From the NCBI GenBank assembly GCA_002344125.1, contig DDTQ01000004.1, positions 57,330 to 121,329 of the forward strand: 64,000 nt of DNA. Direction: 5' to 3'. A program made the position numbers and the translations under genes. The notes beneath the pieces are model-generated. The model had not been told where the DNA came from and made no database searches. It worked only from the letters and a program-made list of their open reading frames with translations. This document shows positions 8,960 to 17,189 of the stretch, in pieces. This DNA comes from Ignavibacteria bacterium UBA2360 (lineage in GTDB: Bacteria > Bacteroidota > Ignavibacteria > Tepidaquicellales > OLB5). How positions within the stretch are numbered: the stretch's first letter is position 1; every line of letters starts with the position of its first letter.

Positions 8960-10582
8960 TTGAACCTGAGACTAAAAATATACTTAATTTTTACTTTTAC
9001 GATAATACTTCAGTATTTTTCCGGTGTTGTTTTTGCTCAACTGCCAACGCAGCAATGGGTTGCCCGTTATAATGGTGTTAATAATGGAGATGAGACGGCA
9101 GTGGATATGGCCTTGGATTCATCCGGCAATATTTACGTAACAGGCAGGGATGGCGATGTGCCCGAGGGCTTCGTAACAATTAAATATAACTCAGCCGGTG
9201 TGCAGCAATGGACTGCCCGCTATACGTTAATTTCAACTATTATCCCCATACCGGTTAAAATTGCGGTTGATAGAAACGGAAATGTATATGTTATTGCCTA
9301 CGATTATGAGTGCATATTGGTTAAATATAATAATAATGGAATACAGCAATGGGTGAGAAGATATCATGGTCCTATGGGGACAGGCGGGGATAACGCTTTC
9401 AAGGATATTGCAATAGACTCTGCAAATAATATATATGTAACAGGTAAGTCAAGGGTTACAAATCTCGTAGGAGATCTGGTAACGTTAAAATATGACCCGG
9501 CAGGTGTTCTTATCTGGGTCAAAAGCTACAATAGAGTTTCAGGGGATACAGGAGGTGCAGGCGGAAAATCGATTGTTATAGATAAGCAGCATAACATAAT
9601 TGTAACAGGTAATCAGGAAACTTCAAATGGTTCAAATGTTCTCACTATAAAATATAATATAAATGGCGATTCGTTATGGAACAGAGAATATAGAAGTGTA
9701 TATAACCGGAATGACGAAGGTTATATTGTAAGAACAGATTCACAAAATAATATTTATGTAGCAGGACACACTGAAAGAACTATTTCAGATAATCTTATAT
9801 TAACTTTAAAGTATAACTCTTCCGGAGTTTTTCAATGGAATAGTTTTTATCATGGTCCCGCACCGGATTCAGTAACCGGAACCACAATTAATATCCCACA
9901 TGATATGATTGTGGACGGGCTTGGTAATGTTATCGTTACAGGCGAAAGCACTACACCAGAGACTGATTATGATTACGCAACAATAAAATATAATACTAAT
10001 GGTATAGAGCAGTGGTCAAGAAGATATACACGACCTGGCTGGGAAATAGATATTCCTAATTCATTAACATTAGATAGTTCAGGAAATGTTTATGTAACAG
10101 GTTACGTCCATACGCTTAAGTATGATCCTTTGGGCAGTGTAGTTTGGGAATTTGATAATTTTTACAGTGGAAGATATTATTCAGGAATAAAAATTTTATT
10201 GGCAAACAATAACGATATGTTACTATTTGGCACATACTTTTCAATACCATATTGGGATTTAATAACGTTTAGATTTTCACAGGTAACTGGTATTAATCAA
10301 ATTATTAATAGCGTACCCGAAAGCTACTTTTTAGGTCAAAACTATCCAAACCCATTTAATCCTGATACTAAAATATCTTTTGGGATTCCAGGATCAGGTG
10401 TTGTTAAAATAAAAGTTTTTGATGTTTCAGGAAGAATTATCTCTGTTATATTAGATAAATATTTAACTGCAGGCTCTTATGTTGTTGATTTTGACGGAGG
10501 AAACTATTCAAGCGGCATTTATTTTTATAAAATTGAAAATGATAATTTTATAGAAACCAAGAAAATGATATTATTAAAGTAA
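8960..10582 (+). CDS. SBBP-type beta-propeller T9SS cargo protein
   Basis: A 540-residue secreted protein. The TTG at 8960 opens a signal peptide (LKIYLIFTFTIILQYFSGVVFAQ, cut after about residue 26). The passenger is a series of about seven repeats of the form DSSGNIYVTG...TIKYNSAGVQQW, the SBBP beta-propeller unit, about 60 residues each. From about residue 460 comes the sorting domain: NYPNPFNPDTKISFGIP, SSGIYFYKIE and KKMILLK. The sorting domain directs export by T9SS and is normally cleaved or used for surface attachment. No catalytic motif is seen; binding or structural roles are typical of such propellers. A bidirectional terminator follows 24 nt after the stop. Confidence 0.85.
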   Translation: MNLRLKIYLIFTFTIILQYFSGVVFAQLPTQQWVARYNGVNNGDETAVDMALDSSGNIYVTGRDGDVPEGFVTIKYNSAGVQQWTARYTLISTIIPIPVKIAVDRNGNVYVIAYDYECILVKYNNNGIQQWVRRYHGPMGTGGDNAFKDIAIDSANNIYVTGKSRVTNLVGDLVTLKYDPAGVLIWVKSYNRVSGDTGGAGGKSIVIDKQHNIIVTGNQETSNGSNVLTIKYNINGDSLWNREYRSVYNRNDEGYIVRTDSQNNIYVAGHTERTISDNLILTLKYNSSGVFQWNSFYHGPAPDSVTGTTINIPHDMIVDGLGNVIVTGESTTPETDYDYATIKYNTNGIEQWSRRYTRPGWEIDIPNSLTLDSSGNVYVTGYVHTLKYDPLGSVVWEFDNFYSGRYYSGIKILLANNNDMLLFGTYFSIPYWDLITFRFSQVTGINQIINSVPESYFLGQNYPNPFNPDTKISFGIPGSGVVKIKVFDVSGRIISVILDKYLTAGSYVVDFDGGNYSSGIYFYKIENDNFIETKKMILLK

Positions 10583-10605
10583 TACCGATTTATATTCAAC
10601 AAAAC

Positions 10606-10630
10606 AAAAGGCGGGATAAACCCGCCTTTT
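10606..10630. terminator. Bidirectional terminator
   Basis: AAAAGGCGGG (10606-10615) and CCCGCCTTTT (10621-10630) form a 10-bp stem with a 5-nt loop and T-runs on both strands. It separates the converging propeller gene and plsY. Confidence 0.85.
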
Positions 10631-10633
10631 CAA

Positions 10634-11350
10634 TTATAAATCCTTAACTTTTTTCTTTCGCTTAAACGGCGCGTCTATTTGTATCCAGCGGACCTTCCAC
10701 CATTTTTCAAACCTGTTCTCTTCGCCATACAGCAGCCTTTTTATATTTGCCCTGTGATTGTAAGTCAAAAATATACATACGGCAAGACTGAAGTATATCA
10801 GCGTATGGTAGCCGTCAATATCAACCCCGAAAACATTTTCCCTTATAAACATAGCGCTGGGGAAGGAATAAGCGGCTACTATTGAACCAAGCGATACATA
10901 TCCTGAAAACATAAGCACCACTATGAACATTCCAATTGCAATTGTAGCGTCAACCGGGGCCAGACTTAGCAGCATTCCGGCTGTAGTATTGATACCCTTG
11001 CCGCCTTTAAAGCCTGCAAATACCGTCCACACATGGCCTATTATCGCGGATATTCCGGCAATAAGCTGTACTATTGTAAAATCCGTGAACGGCGTGCGGT
11101 TTTCAAACGGCAGGCTGCCGAAAAATAATTTTGATATCAAAAGTGTTGCTATAAATCCTTTGGCAATATCAACTAACTGAACCAGCACGCCGATCTTCCA
11201 GCCAAGCACACGGAAAGCGTTGGTACTGCCCATATTTTTGCTGCCAAGCTGCCTGATATCGACCCCTTTAAAAAGTTTGCCGAATACCAGCGCCGTTGGG
11301 AATGAACCCACAAGGTAACTTAATGCAATTATTATAATTAAATATAACAT
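10634..11350 (-). CDS. plsY: Acyl-phosphate:glycerol-3-phosphate acyltransferase
   Basis: A 238-residue integral membrane protein with five or more hydrophobic segments. PlsY transfers an acyl group from acyl-phosphate, made by PlsX, to glycerol-3-phosphate at the inner membrane. Seen: the signature loop GSKNMGSTN (residues 36-44), GHVW followed by GFKGGKG (about 105-119, the second cytoplasmic loop), and a C-terminal YNHRANIKRLL...ENR segment. The protein is slightly longer than the family average because of a basic C-terminal tail (RKKKVKDL). plsX is at 34.7 kb and gpsA at 5.3 kb, so the pathway is present but dispersed. Confidence 0.95.
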   Translation of the reverse strand: MLYLIIIIALSYLVGSFPTALVFGKLFKGVDIRQLGSKNMGSTNAFRVLGWKIGVLVQLVDIAKGFIATLLISKLFFGSLPFENRTPFTDFTIVQLIAGISAIIGHVWTVFAGFKGGKGINTTAGMLLSLAPVDATIAIGMFIVVLMFSGYVSLGSIVAAYSFPSAMFIRENVFGVDIDGYHTLIYFSLAVCIFLTYNHRANIKRLLYGEENRFEKWWKVRWIQIDAPFKRKKKVKDL

Positions 11351-11454
11351 GATTATAATATACTATACTCTTTCATTAATTAACAGTCTTAATAACATTC
11401 AATAAATTCGTTTAAAACTCACTTAATAAAACCCCGTCTGTTCGGCATTCGCCG

Positions 11455-11540
11455 AACATCCACCCCTCTCATGAGGGGATTTGGAGCTTAATTCCCCTCT
11501 CGAGAGGGGAAAGAGAGAAGCGGGAGGGGTGTGTTTCGTT
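11455..11540. repeat. Intergenic palindromic repeat, CCCCTCT(C/T)nnGAGGGG family
   Basis: Two short palindromes in tandem (CCCCTCTCATGAGGGG and CCCCTCTCGAGAGGGG), followed by a purine-rich GAAGCGGGAGGGGTGTG tail. The same arrangement recurs at 17037-17150 and, as a half copy, at 59759-59827. Here it lies between plsY and the NfuA gene, outside coding sequence. It looks like a dispersed REP/MITE-like element. Confidence 0.7.
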
Positions 11541-11558
11541 TTTTTATCAAAAACACTA

Positions 11559-11810
11559 TTAATTAAAACACTCAATTCTTCTTATTTCTGGAATTTCATG
11601 CATTAACGCCCGTTCTATTCCGGCGCGTAATGTCATGGGCCTTAGTGGACATGTATTGCATGCTCCCAGCAGCTTCAATTCCACAATACCTTCGTCACTG
11701 ATCTTATCCAGCATCACATCGCCGCCATCCTGCTGGAGATGTGGCCTGATACGCTCCAAAACTGAATTGATCTTAGCTTCAATTTCTGCTGTTTTTTCAG
11801 TAACTAACAT
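11559..11810 (-). CDS. NifU/NfuA C-terminal-domain iron-sulfur scaffold
   Basis: An 83-residue protein that is a single NifU C-terminal domain. Seen: RPHLQQDGGDV (residues 22-32) and the cluster-binding CNTCPLRPMTL (Cys51, Cys54; CxxC). In this family two subunits hold one [4Fe-4S] cluster between them and hand it to target proteins. The next gene upstream on the same strand encodes Mrp, another cluster-carrier ATPase, 300 nt away. The pairing suggests an Fe-S maturation locus, although a repeat-filled gap separates the two. A TAnnTTTG box lies at 11846-11853. Confidence 0.92.
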   Translation of the reverse strand: MLVTEKTAEIEAKINSVLERIRPHLQQDGGDVMLDKISDEGIVELKLLGACNTCPLRPMTLRAGIERALMHEIPEIRRIECFN

Positions 11811-12110
11811 TTAAAGACATTTGCTCCATCAAAGCTTTAGCTTTGCAAAAATAAGAAAACTTTATTAAAAAAACATTAATGTAAATATGATTTTTCACTT
11901 GTCCTGCCCTGAGAATTTTCCTCGTGCCACGACGAGGCGTTTTTTTTTGCCTAAAAAACATCAACAATTACCGCCTAATAACCCCGGCATTTATGCCGGG
12001 GGCATTGAGCCCACCCCAAAACCGGGCTTTAGCCCTTAAGTGATTCTCCAACAAATATAAACTTTGCGAGCGAAGCGAAGCAATCTCATATCTATATTCG
12101 TATTCCGGGT
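11811..12110. repeat. Intergenic region with several hairpins and repeats
   Basis: This 300-nt gap between the NfuA and Mrp genes contains a hairpin CCTCGT/ACGAGG with a plus-strand T-run (11920-11949), a perfect inverted repeat CCCCGGCAT/ATGCCGGGG (11982-12001) and a smaller GGGCT/AGCCC (12024-12035). A TAnnTTTG box for the NfuA gene is at 11846-11853 (minus strand). No ORF is plausible. Confidence 0.6.
11920..11949 (+). terminator. Orphan plus-strand terminator-like hairpin
   Basis: Stem CCTCGT/ACGAGG with a 6-nt loop and a following run of at least nine T. No plus-strand gene lies upstream within 1 kb, so it may be part of a repeat or end an unrecognised antisense or short transcript. Confidence 0.45.
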
Positions 12111-12926
12111 CTATATCTCTATCACAGGCAGCTTTGGCTGCAGCTTCGCTTTGGATATTACATCACCGGCAAGATTCTTCGCAATTACCGTAAATTGCTC
12201 AGCCTCTTTGGAATCAGGTTTGCCCAATACTATAGGTTTACCCTCATCTCCGCAGATCCTTATATCAGTATTAATTGCTATTTCGCCAAGAAAGTTCAGT
12301 TTCATCTCCTCAGCAAGTTTTCTGCCGCCGCCTTCGCCAAAAATGTATTCTTTAGATCCATCTTTATTGGCATAATAACTCATATTTTCAATAATTCCCA
12401 ATACCGGCACATTTACCTTTTCAAACATTTTTGCTCCTTTGCGGGCGTCAATAAGACTTATCTCCTGGGGAGTAGTAACAATTACCGCGCCTGTAAGCGG
12501 CAGCGATTGTGTTAAAGTGAGCTGAATATCTCCCGTGCCGGGCGGCATATCGTACAACAGAAAGTCAAGTTCATCCCACTCAACATCGCTCATAAACTGC
12601 TTCAGCGCGCTTGCCGCCATGGGTCCGCGCCACACGACCGCTTCGCCGGGATCAACTAAAAAGCCGATTGACATCATCTTAAGCCCGTATCTTACAACCG
12701 GCAGCAGCCTGTTCTTTTCTTCTATCTTTACAAGCTTTGGCTTTTCTTCTGTTACCCCCAGCATTGTGGGTATTGATGGACCGTAAATATCTGCGTCAAT
12801 TATACCGGTTTTGTAGCCTTCTTTTATCAATGCGGCAGCAAGATTCACGGCTACTGTTGATTTACCAACGCCGCCTTTCCCCGAGGATACTGCTATATTA
12901 TATTTTACTTTTGGTAATATGCTCAC
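12111..12926 (-). CDS. mrp: Mrp/NBP35-type P-loop ATPase, iron-sulfur carrier
   Basis: A 271-residue soluble ATPase. Seen: deviant Walker A SSGKGGVGKSTVAVNLA (residues 14-30), DADIYGPSIPTMLG, DMPPGTGDIQLTL, TTPQEISLID, and IENMSYY...YIFGEGGG. Mrp/ApbC proteins bind and transfer [4Fe-4S] clusters. Two features are unusual against the E. coli type. It lacks the N-terminal MIP18/DUF59 domain, and the CxxC that usually follows ENMSY is replaced by ANKDGSKEY; Bacteroidetes-type Mrp proteins also lack that CxxC as far as I recall. The start is GTG at 12926, with a TAnnTTTG box at 12967-12974 on the minus strand. Confidence 0.9.
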   Translation of the reverse strand: MSILPKVKYNIAVSSGKGGVGKSTVAVNLAAALIKEGYKTGIIDADIYGPSIPTMLGVTEEKPKLVKIEEKNRLLPVVRYGLKMMSIGFLVDPGEAVVWRGPMAASALKQFMSDVEWDELDFLLYDMPPGTGDIQLTLTQSLPLTGAVIVTTPQEISLIDARKGAKMFEKVNVPVLGIIENMSYYANKDGSKEYIFGEGGGRKLAEEMKLNFLGEIAINTDIRICGDEGKPIVLGKPDSKEAEQFTVIAKNLAGDVISKAKLQPKLPVIEI

Positions 12927-13066
12927 TTTTTTATTGCTTTCAGAATTTAAATTTCAACATAAAGTACAAATATAACAACAAAAAACCTCATTTTTCGGGT
13001 AAAAATGAGGTTTAAAAATCATGATGTAATATGATTATTTACATAGTCTTAAAAATCAAATCCGGC

Positions 13067-13534
13067 TTACTTTTCATCCGGCGGAAGCGGTTCTTCCATG
13101 TCCTTTGCAGAACAGATGTAATCTTTTACATAATTCCAGGGATCGATGTATTCACTCGATGCATCTGAAATGCCTTTGGGTATTACCTTATACGCGCCGT
13201 ATTCTTCGGTGAATTTAAATACCAGCAAATGCTGCCAGGAAGAGCCGCCAATTGTGGCTATGCATACATCGCCTCCGGAATAGATAATTTCAAATGATTC
13301 AGGGGAGTAATTATTTATGAGATATTTTTTTACGTTCAGCCTTTTCGATTCCAGCCAGTCCTCTGAAATATACTTGCGAAGCTTTTCAGAAGCGTTATCA
13401 CCCTTTACCATCATTTCAAGAATTTCTTTGGTAACCTGTTCCATTTTCTTCTTGTTAAGGTCATCTGCTTTTACATTCACATTTACGGCGAATATAACCA
13501 GCAGTGCAGCGATTGTTAATTTTAAAAATTTCAT
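13067..13534 (-). CDS. Small secreted protein of unknown function
   Basis: A 155-residue protein with a signal peptide (KFLKLTIAALLVIFAVNVNVKA, cleavage near residue 23). The mature part is about 130 residues, with a helical N-terminal segment (KKKMEQVTKEILEMM) and then a strand-rich region (FEIIYSGGDVCIATIGG, HLLVFKFTEEYG). The acidic tail ends PLPPDEK. Two cysteines (in GGDVCIA and DYICSA) could form a disulfide. The overall shape is like an NTF2/SnoaL-type fold, but this is a weak impression. It is 29 nt downstream of the methyltransferase gene on the same strand. Function not recognised. Confidence 0.7.
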   Translation of the reverse strand: MKFLKLTIAALLVIFAVNVNVKADDLNKKKMEQVTKEILEMMVKGDNASEKLRKYISEDWLESKRLNVKKYLINNYSPESFEIIYSGGDVCIATIGGSSWQHLLVFKFTEEYGAYKVIPKGISDASSEYIDPWNYVKDYICSAKDMEEPLPPDEK

Positions 13535-13563
13535 TTTTACCTTTCGTTATTTTTTTTTATGAT

Positions 13564-14289
13564 TCAATTCTTTTGTGCTGTCAAATGATCCATTCCGCCG
13601 ATCTTCTCTGTATGATTCAACTTCAATCCTGCGGATATTAACATTTCTGTAACTTCCTTTATGGGAAGCCTCAGCTTTTGATAACTGCTTATTTTCATTT
13701 CCCAATTGCCTTCTCTATATACATGCAGAATATCATTCACTGTAACTTTTTTTTCTCCATATTCAAGGAAACAGGTCAGTATTCTATTCTCTCCGCTTTT
13801 CACGGGAATGAATCTTGATACTCCTTTCAATTCTGCGGTCAGATCCCTGTATGAAAGAACCAATTTACCGCTTTCTGCCAGATTTTCTGCCGCTATTCTT
13901 ATTAGCCTGTTTACATCAGAGCTGGAGGTTAAATGGATCAAAGTATCACCCATGCATATTATTAATTCCGGCTTAATTTCTCCGGGATAGCCGTAATCTG
14001 TTATATCCCCGTTTACTGTTTTTACTTTGTTTGCTGTATTTTGTTTCAGCTCATTTAAGAGTTTTTCGCTTTGGTCAACGGCTGTTACATTGAAGCCCAG
14101 TTCGGTAAGTGCTGCTGATTGAATTCCGTGACCTGAGCCGAGATCTATGGCAAAATGAGTTGAAGAGGGTTTTATATTATTTTTGATGAAATACGAAAGT
14201 GTTTGGTTTACTCTTTCAGTGAAATCACCTGACATCCAGCCATAAAGCTCTGATAAATGGTTTTCGTAATGATTTTTAGCCGTGACCAT
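13564..14289 (-). CDS. Class I SAM-dependent methyltransferase
   Basis: A 241-residue Rossmann-fold methyltransferase. Seen: motif I AIDLGSGHGIQSAAL (about residues 47-61), acidic motif II end VTAVDQS, motif III-like VNGDITDY, and LIICMGDTLIHL as motif IV. The substrate is unknown; the C-terminal half has HVYREGNWEMKISSYQKL and a LISAGLK element typical of small-molecule methyltransferases. It belongs to a minus-strand run with the acetyltransferase upstream (12 nt gap) and the small secreted protein downstream, so the genes are probably cotranscribed. Confidence 0.85.
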   Translation of the reverse strand: MVTAKNHYENHLSELYGWMSGDFTERVNQTLSYFIKNNIKPSSTHFAIDLGSGHGIQSAALTELGFNVTAVDQSEKLLNELKQNTANKVKTVNGDITDYGYPGEIKPELIICMGDTLIHLTSSSDVNRLIRIAAENLAESGKLVLSYRDLTAELKGVSRFIPVKSGENRILTCFLEYGEKKVTVNDILHVYREGNWEMKISSYQKLRLPIKEVTEMLISAGLKLNHTEKIGGMDHLTAQKN

Positions 14290-14301
14290 AAGTGAGTTAT
14301 T

Positions 14302-14856
14302 TTAATCCCTATCCCTGATATGCCACAGCATTTTAACATCGCTCATCATTGAGGCCAGGTGAGCAGGCTCAGGCGGTTTGGAATATTTGAACTCGTAAAA
14401 CCCGTTCTTCTTCAATGCCTTAATCGAGGGAATATTATCTTCGCGGGTCTCAGCTATTACCGCCTTTACTTCGGGATGGGTGAAAGCCCAGTTAACCATC
14501 GCGCCAATTGCTTCAGTCATATAACCCTGTACTCTGAATTTGGGCTGAGTGGAATATCCTATTTCTATATAACCGTTCTCATCGGCTTTGCGCTTAAACC
14601 CGATATCGCCTGCAACCGTATCAGAAGCCTTTTCAACTATCACCCATATTGTAGCGAAGAGATAATTTTCCGGTTCCTCTTTCATCCAGTTTATCGTGTA
14701 CTTTCTGATTGCATCCCTGTATTGAAGCGTCAATTCGCGCTCCGCGCGGCTTATGCCAAGTGAATCTTCAAGCCTGCTATCTAAGTGCGTGAACATTTCA
14801 ACCTGTTCAAGCGTCAGCGGAATTAATCTCAGTCTTTCGGTTTCAAGTGTTTTCAT
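14302..14856 (-). CDS. GNAT-family N-acetyltransferase (RimJ/RimL-like)
   Basis: A 184-residue protein. It begins TLETERLRLIPLTLEQ, the typical RimJ/RimL opening. It then shows AGDIGFKRKADENGYIEIGYSTQPKFRVQGYMTEAI, which covers motif A with an altered acetyl-CoA loop (QPKFRVQGY). VKAVIAETREDNIPSIKALKKNGF follows, the usual N-terminal-acetyltransferase ending. It transfers an acetyl group from acetyl-CoA to an amine; the target is unknown. Its start overlaps the end of the HEAT-cyclophilin gene by 4 bases (ATGA), indicating translational coupling. Confidence 0.9.
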   Translation of the reverse strand: MKTLETERLRLIPLTLEQVEMFTHLDSRLEDSLGISRAERELTLQYRDAIRKYTINWMKEEPENYLFATIWVIVEKASDTVAGDIGFKRKADENGYIEIGYSTQPKFRVQGYMTEAIGAMVNWAFTHPEVKAVIAETREDNIPSIKALKKNGFYEFKYSKPPEPAHLASMMSDVKMLWHIRDRD

Positions 14857-17189
14857 CTGCTTGCTGAAAATGTTATTGTTTCAATGGCATCGCCTATCTG
14901 AATTTTATCAACAACATCAAATCCTTCAATAACCTTACCGAACATTGTATACCTGCCATCCAAATGCGGCTGCGGTGAGTGCGTTATAAAAAACTGGCTG
15001 CCTTCCGTATCCTTGCCGCTTGAAGCCATGCCTACTGTGTACTCACCAAACGGCAGGGAAGAGAACTCACTCCTAATTGAGTATCCCGGTCCGCCATAAC
15101 CTGTTCCCGTCGGATCGCCGCCCTGTATTACAAAATTTGGCACTACACGGTGGAAAATGGTATTATTGTAATATCCTTTTTCAGAGAGCTTTACAAAATT
15201 CTGCACGGTGAAAGGCGCAACTGTGTGAGCCAGTTCAATCACAATGTTACCTTGATTTGTTTTTATAGTTGCAAATTTTTTCTGCTCAAGCTTTTCAAGG
15301 AATGCCCAGTCGAAATCAGTGCGGTATTTTGGGGCGGTGATTACATCGGATTTATCTTCACCTGTTATCTTTTGCAGAGCGTCGCTCGAAGCTTTGGCGA
15401 TATCGTAATCACTGCTTTTTAAGTTAGCGGTCAAGATTTCCTTCGCGCCTTCAAACTTCATATTGCCCCATGCTTCAATATACATCAGCATTACGTCCTT
15501 ATCTTTTGGCAATGCCAACGATTGCCAGTCAAATGTCATAATCTGGCAGGTTTCTGCGCGGTACTCAAGGTAAATGGAATCCTGCAGATTGGTTAAACAT
15601 ATATCAGTCAGCGGCGCGTCCTTTGATGAAGCGAACTCTGATAGTATGAGCCTGATAATGTTACGGTTTTCCTTATCCATTTTGTCGTCAAGCTCAGTAA
15701 GCGCGCTTACAAAAGCGCGGTACATTTTTGCAAGATCGTTTGAACCTATCATTGAGCCGTCTTTATTCGGGTGAATCTCGTTATACCTCATTACATCATT
15801 GCTTACATTTTCGCGAAGCTCCTTATAAACCAGCGGGTCGTCAAATGAGCCGAAGGCTCCCACAACCGCGGATTTTATATCGTAATTATCCGTTGAATTG
15901 AATATCGCGAACATATCAGCTTTAGCTTCATCCTTGAATATCTTTGCGTATGTTCTGATCGCCTCGGCTTTTATTTGCCAGTCAAACGCCTTGCCGGGAG
16001 TGGTGATAAATAGTATTTCCTGCTGAATTTTGCGCGCATAAGGATTCCGCGTATCAACTCCCGCAAAGATCTTGCCAAGCGCCTGCCAGCTTACGATTGA
16101 TACATGTACCGAAGGATCTTTTACCGCATGATCAACCAAAGCATTAACTGTTTGTTCCAGCAGGGGAGAGTTTAAATCAATTTTGTAATTCCCCAGCGCA
16201 TTAACTATGTTGACCTTCACCCGCCAATCATTTTCTTTGGCAAACGCATCTAAGAGAAACTCTATCGAAGAGGTATCCTGTGCTTTTCCCAGAGCAGAAA
16301 AAGCCCACATTCTCGAAATCGGATCAGGTGAAGTTGCGGAAATAACAAGTTCAGTGTTATATGCCAATAACGCGTCTTTATCGCCAATGCGGTTGAAAGC
16401 GAAAATTACATTACTGCGCACTGTGGAATCAGATGATTGTTCAAACAGTTCAGCAAGTTTCCTGAAACCCGCGCCATTCTTTATTTTCCGCATTCCAAAT
16501 CTTGCAATTGCCATTGCAATAGCAGAACTGATCTGGCTATTGCCTGTTTGAATATCTGTTACCACTCTAAGATCGTTTTCTTTCCCGCTCTTACCTATAC
16601 TGTTTACTATCTCGGCAATCAGCTGGGGGAGTAAATCATTCTTCTTTCCTGAAGCAATATTTAAAGCGTTCACAAGGTATTCATTACCTTCAGCCGTGTT
16701 TATTTGGCCCAATGCAAAAGAAAGCAACAAGGGTTTAAAGAGCGATGACTTTTCTTCTGTTATATCGTTTACGGAATGCACTAATGCTTCTCCCATATCT
16801 TTTGTTGTAACAACATCAGAAATGTTGGAGAGTGCCCATGCAGAAGCTTCTGCGATCGTGTTATCACTGTTGCTTAAGCTCTTTAAAAGCTCATTATCTT
16901 TACCAAGTGATCTTGTATCTTTCAATTCAAGTATATGTCTGAAATCCTTTGTGCCGGGCTGCGAAAAGACATTCATCGAGATGAAGAGTATCAGGAAAAA
17001 ACCTGCAATGTTTAATGTTTTATAGCTGATAGCACACCCCTTTCGCTTGGCTCCCTTCCCTCTCAAGAGGGGGATCTGAATTATAATTCCCCTCTCAAGA
17101 GGGGTGGCTTCATCCCGAGTACTCGGGATGAAGACGGGGTGTGTCGAACCGATATTTTTCTTAGCTTGTAGGTTATTTTTTCTTGACAT
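14853..17189 (-). CDS. HEAT-repeat protein fused to a cyclophilin-type peptidyl-prolyl isomerase
   Basis: About 778 residues. Residues about 100-600 are helical HEAT-like repeats (e.g. ASAWALSNISD, RSNVIFAFNRIGDKDAL, MWAFSALGKAQDTSSIEFL). The last 150 residues are a cyclophilin domain: GNIVIELAHTVAPFTVQNF, IFHRVVPNFVIQGGDP, GSQFFITHSPQPHLDGRY and MFGKVIEGFD. The Arg of FHR and the QGGD and FFIT motifs are intact, so isomerase activity is likely. A hydrophobic export segment (LNIAGFFLILFISMNVFSQ) lies about 45 residues in, not at the N-terminus. The stretch before it (about residues 15-54) is translated from a palindromic repeat. GTG 17192 and ATG 17189 are both possible; ATG is preferred. The start overlaps the preceding gene. 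Confidence 0.82.
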   Translation of the reverse strand: MSRKNNLQAKKNIGSTHPVFIPSTRDEATPLERGIIIQIPLLRGKGAKRKGCAISYKTLNIAGFFLILFISMNVFSQPGTKDFRHILELKDTRSLGKDNELLKSLSNSDNTIAEASAWALSNISDVVTTKDMGEALVHSVNDITEEKSSLFKPLLLSFALGQINTAEGNEYLVNALNIASGKKNDLLPQLIAEIVNSIGKSGKENDLRVVTDIQTGNSQISSAIAMAIARFGMRKIKNGAGFRKLAELFEQSSDSTVRSNVIFAFNRIGDKDALLAYNTELVISATSPDPISRMWAFSALGKAQDTSSIEFLLDAFAKENDWRVKVNIVNALGNYKIDLNSPLLEQTVNALVDHAVKDPSVHVSIVSWQALGKIFAGVDTRNPYARKIQQEILFITTPGKAFDWQIKAEAIRTYAKIFKDEAKADMFAIFNSTDNYDIKSAVVGAFGSFDDPLVYKELRENVSNDVMRYNEIHPNKDGSMIGSNDLAKMYRAFVSALTELDDKMDKENRNIIRLILSEFASSKDAPLTDICLTNLQDSIYLEYRAETCQIMTFDWQSLALPKDKDVMLMYIEAWGNMKFEGAKEILTANLKSSDYDIAKASSDALQKITGEDKSDVITAPKYRTDFDWAFLEKLEQKKFATIKTNQGNIVIELAHTVAPFTVQNFVKLSEKGYYNNTIFHRVVPNFVIQGGDPTGTGYGGPGYSIRSEFSSLPFGEYTVGMASSGKDTEGSQFFITHSPQPHLDGRYTMFGKVIEGFDVVDKIQIGDAIETITFSASR
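17037..17150. repeat. Palindromic repeat lying in frame in the HEAT-cyclophilin N-terminus
   Basis: Contains CCCTCTCAAGAGGGG and CCCCTCTCAAGAGGGG, then a perfect 22-base palindrome at 17110-17131 (core CCCGAGTACTCGGG) and a GGGGTGTGTCG end. This is the same layout as the intergenic copy at 11455-11540. Read on the minus strand it encodes TPLERG...PLLRGKGAKRKG without a stop. Confidence 0.75.
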
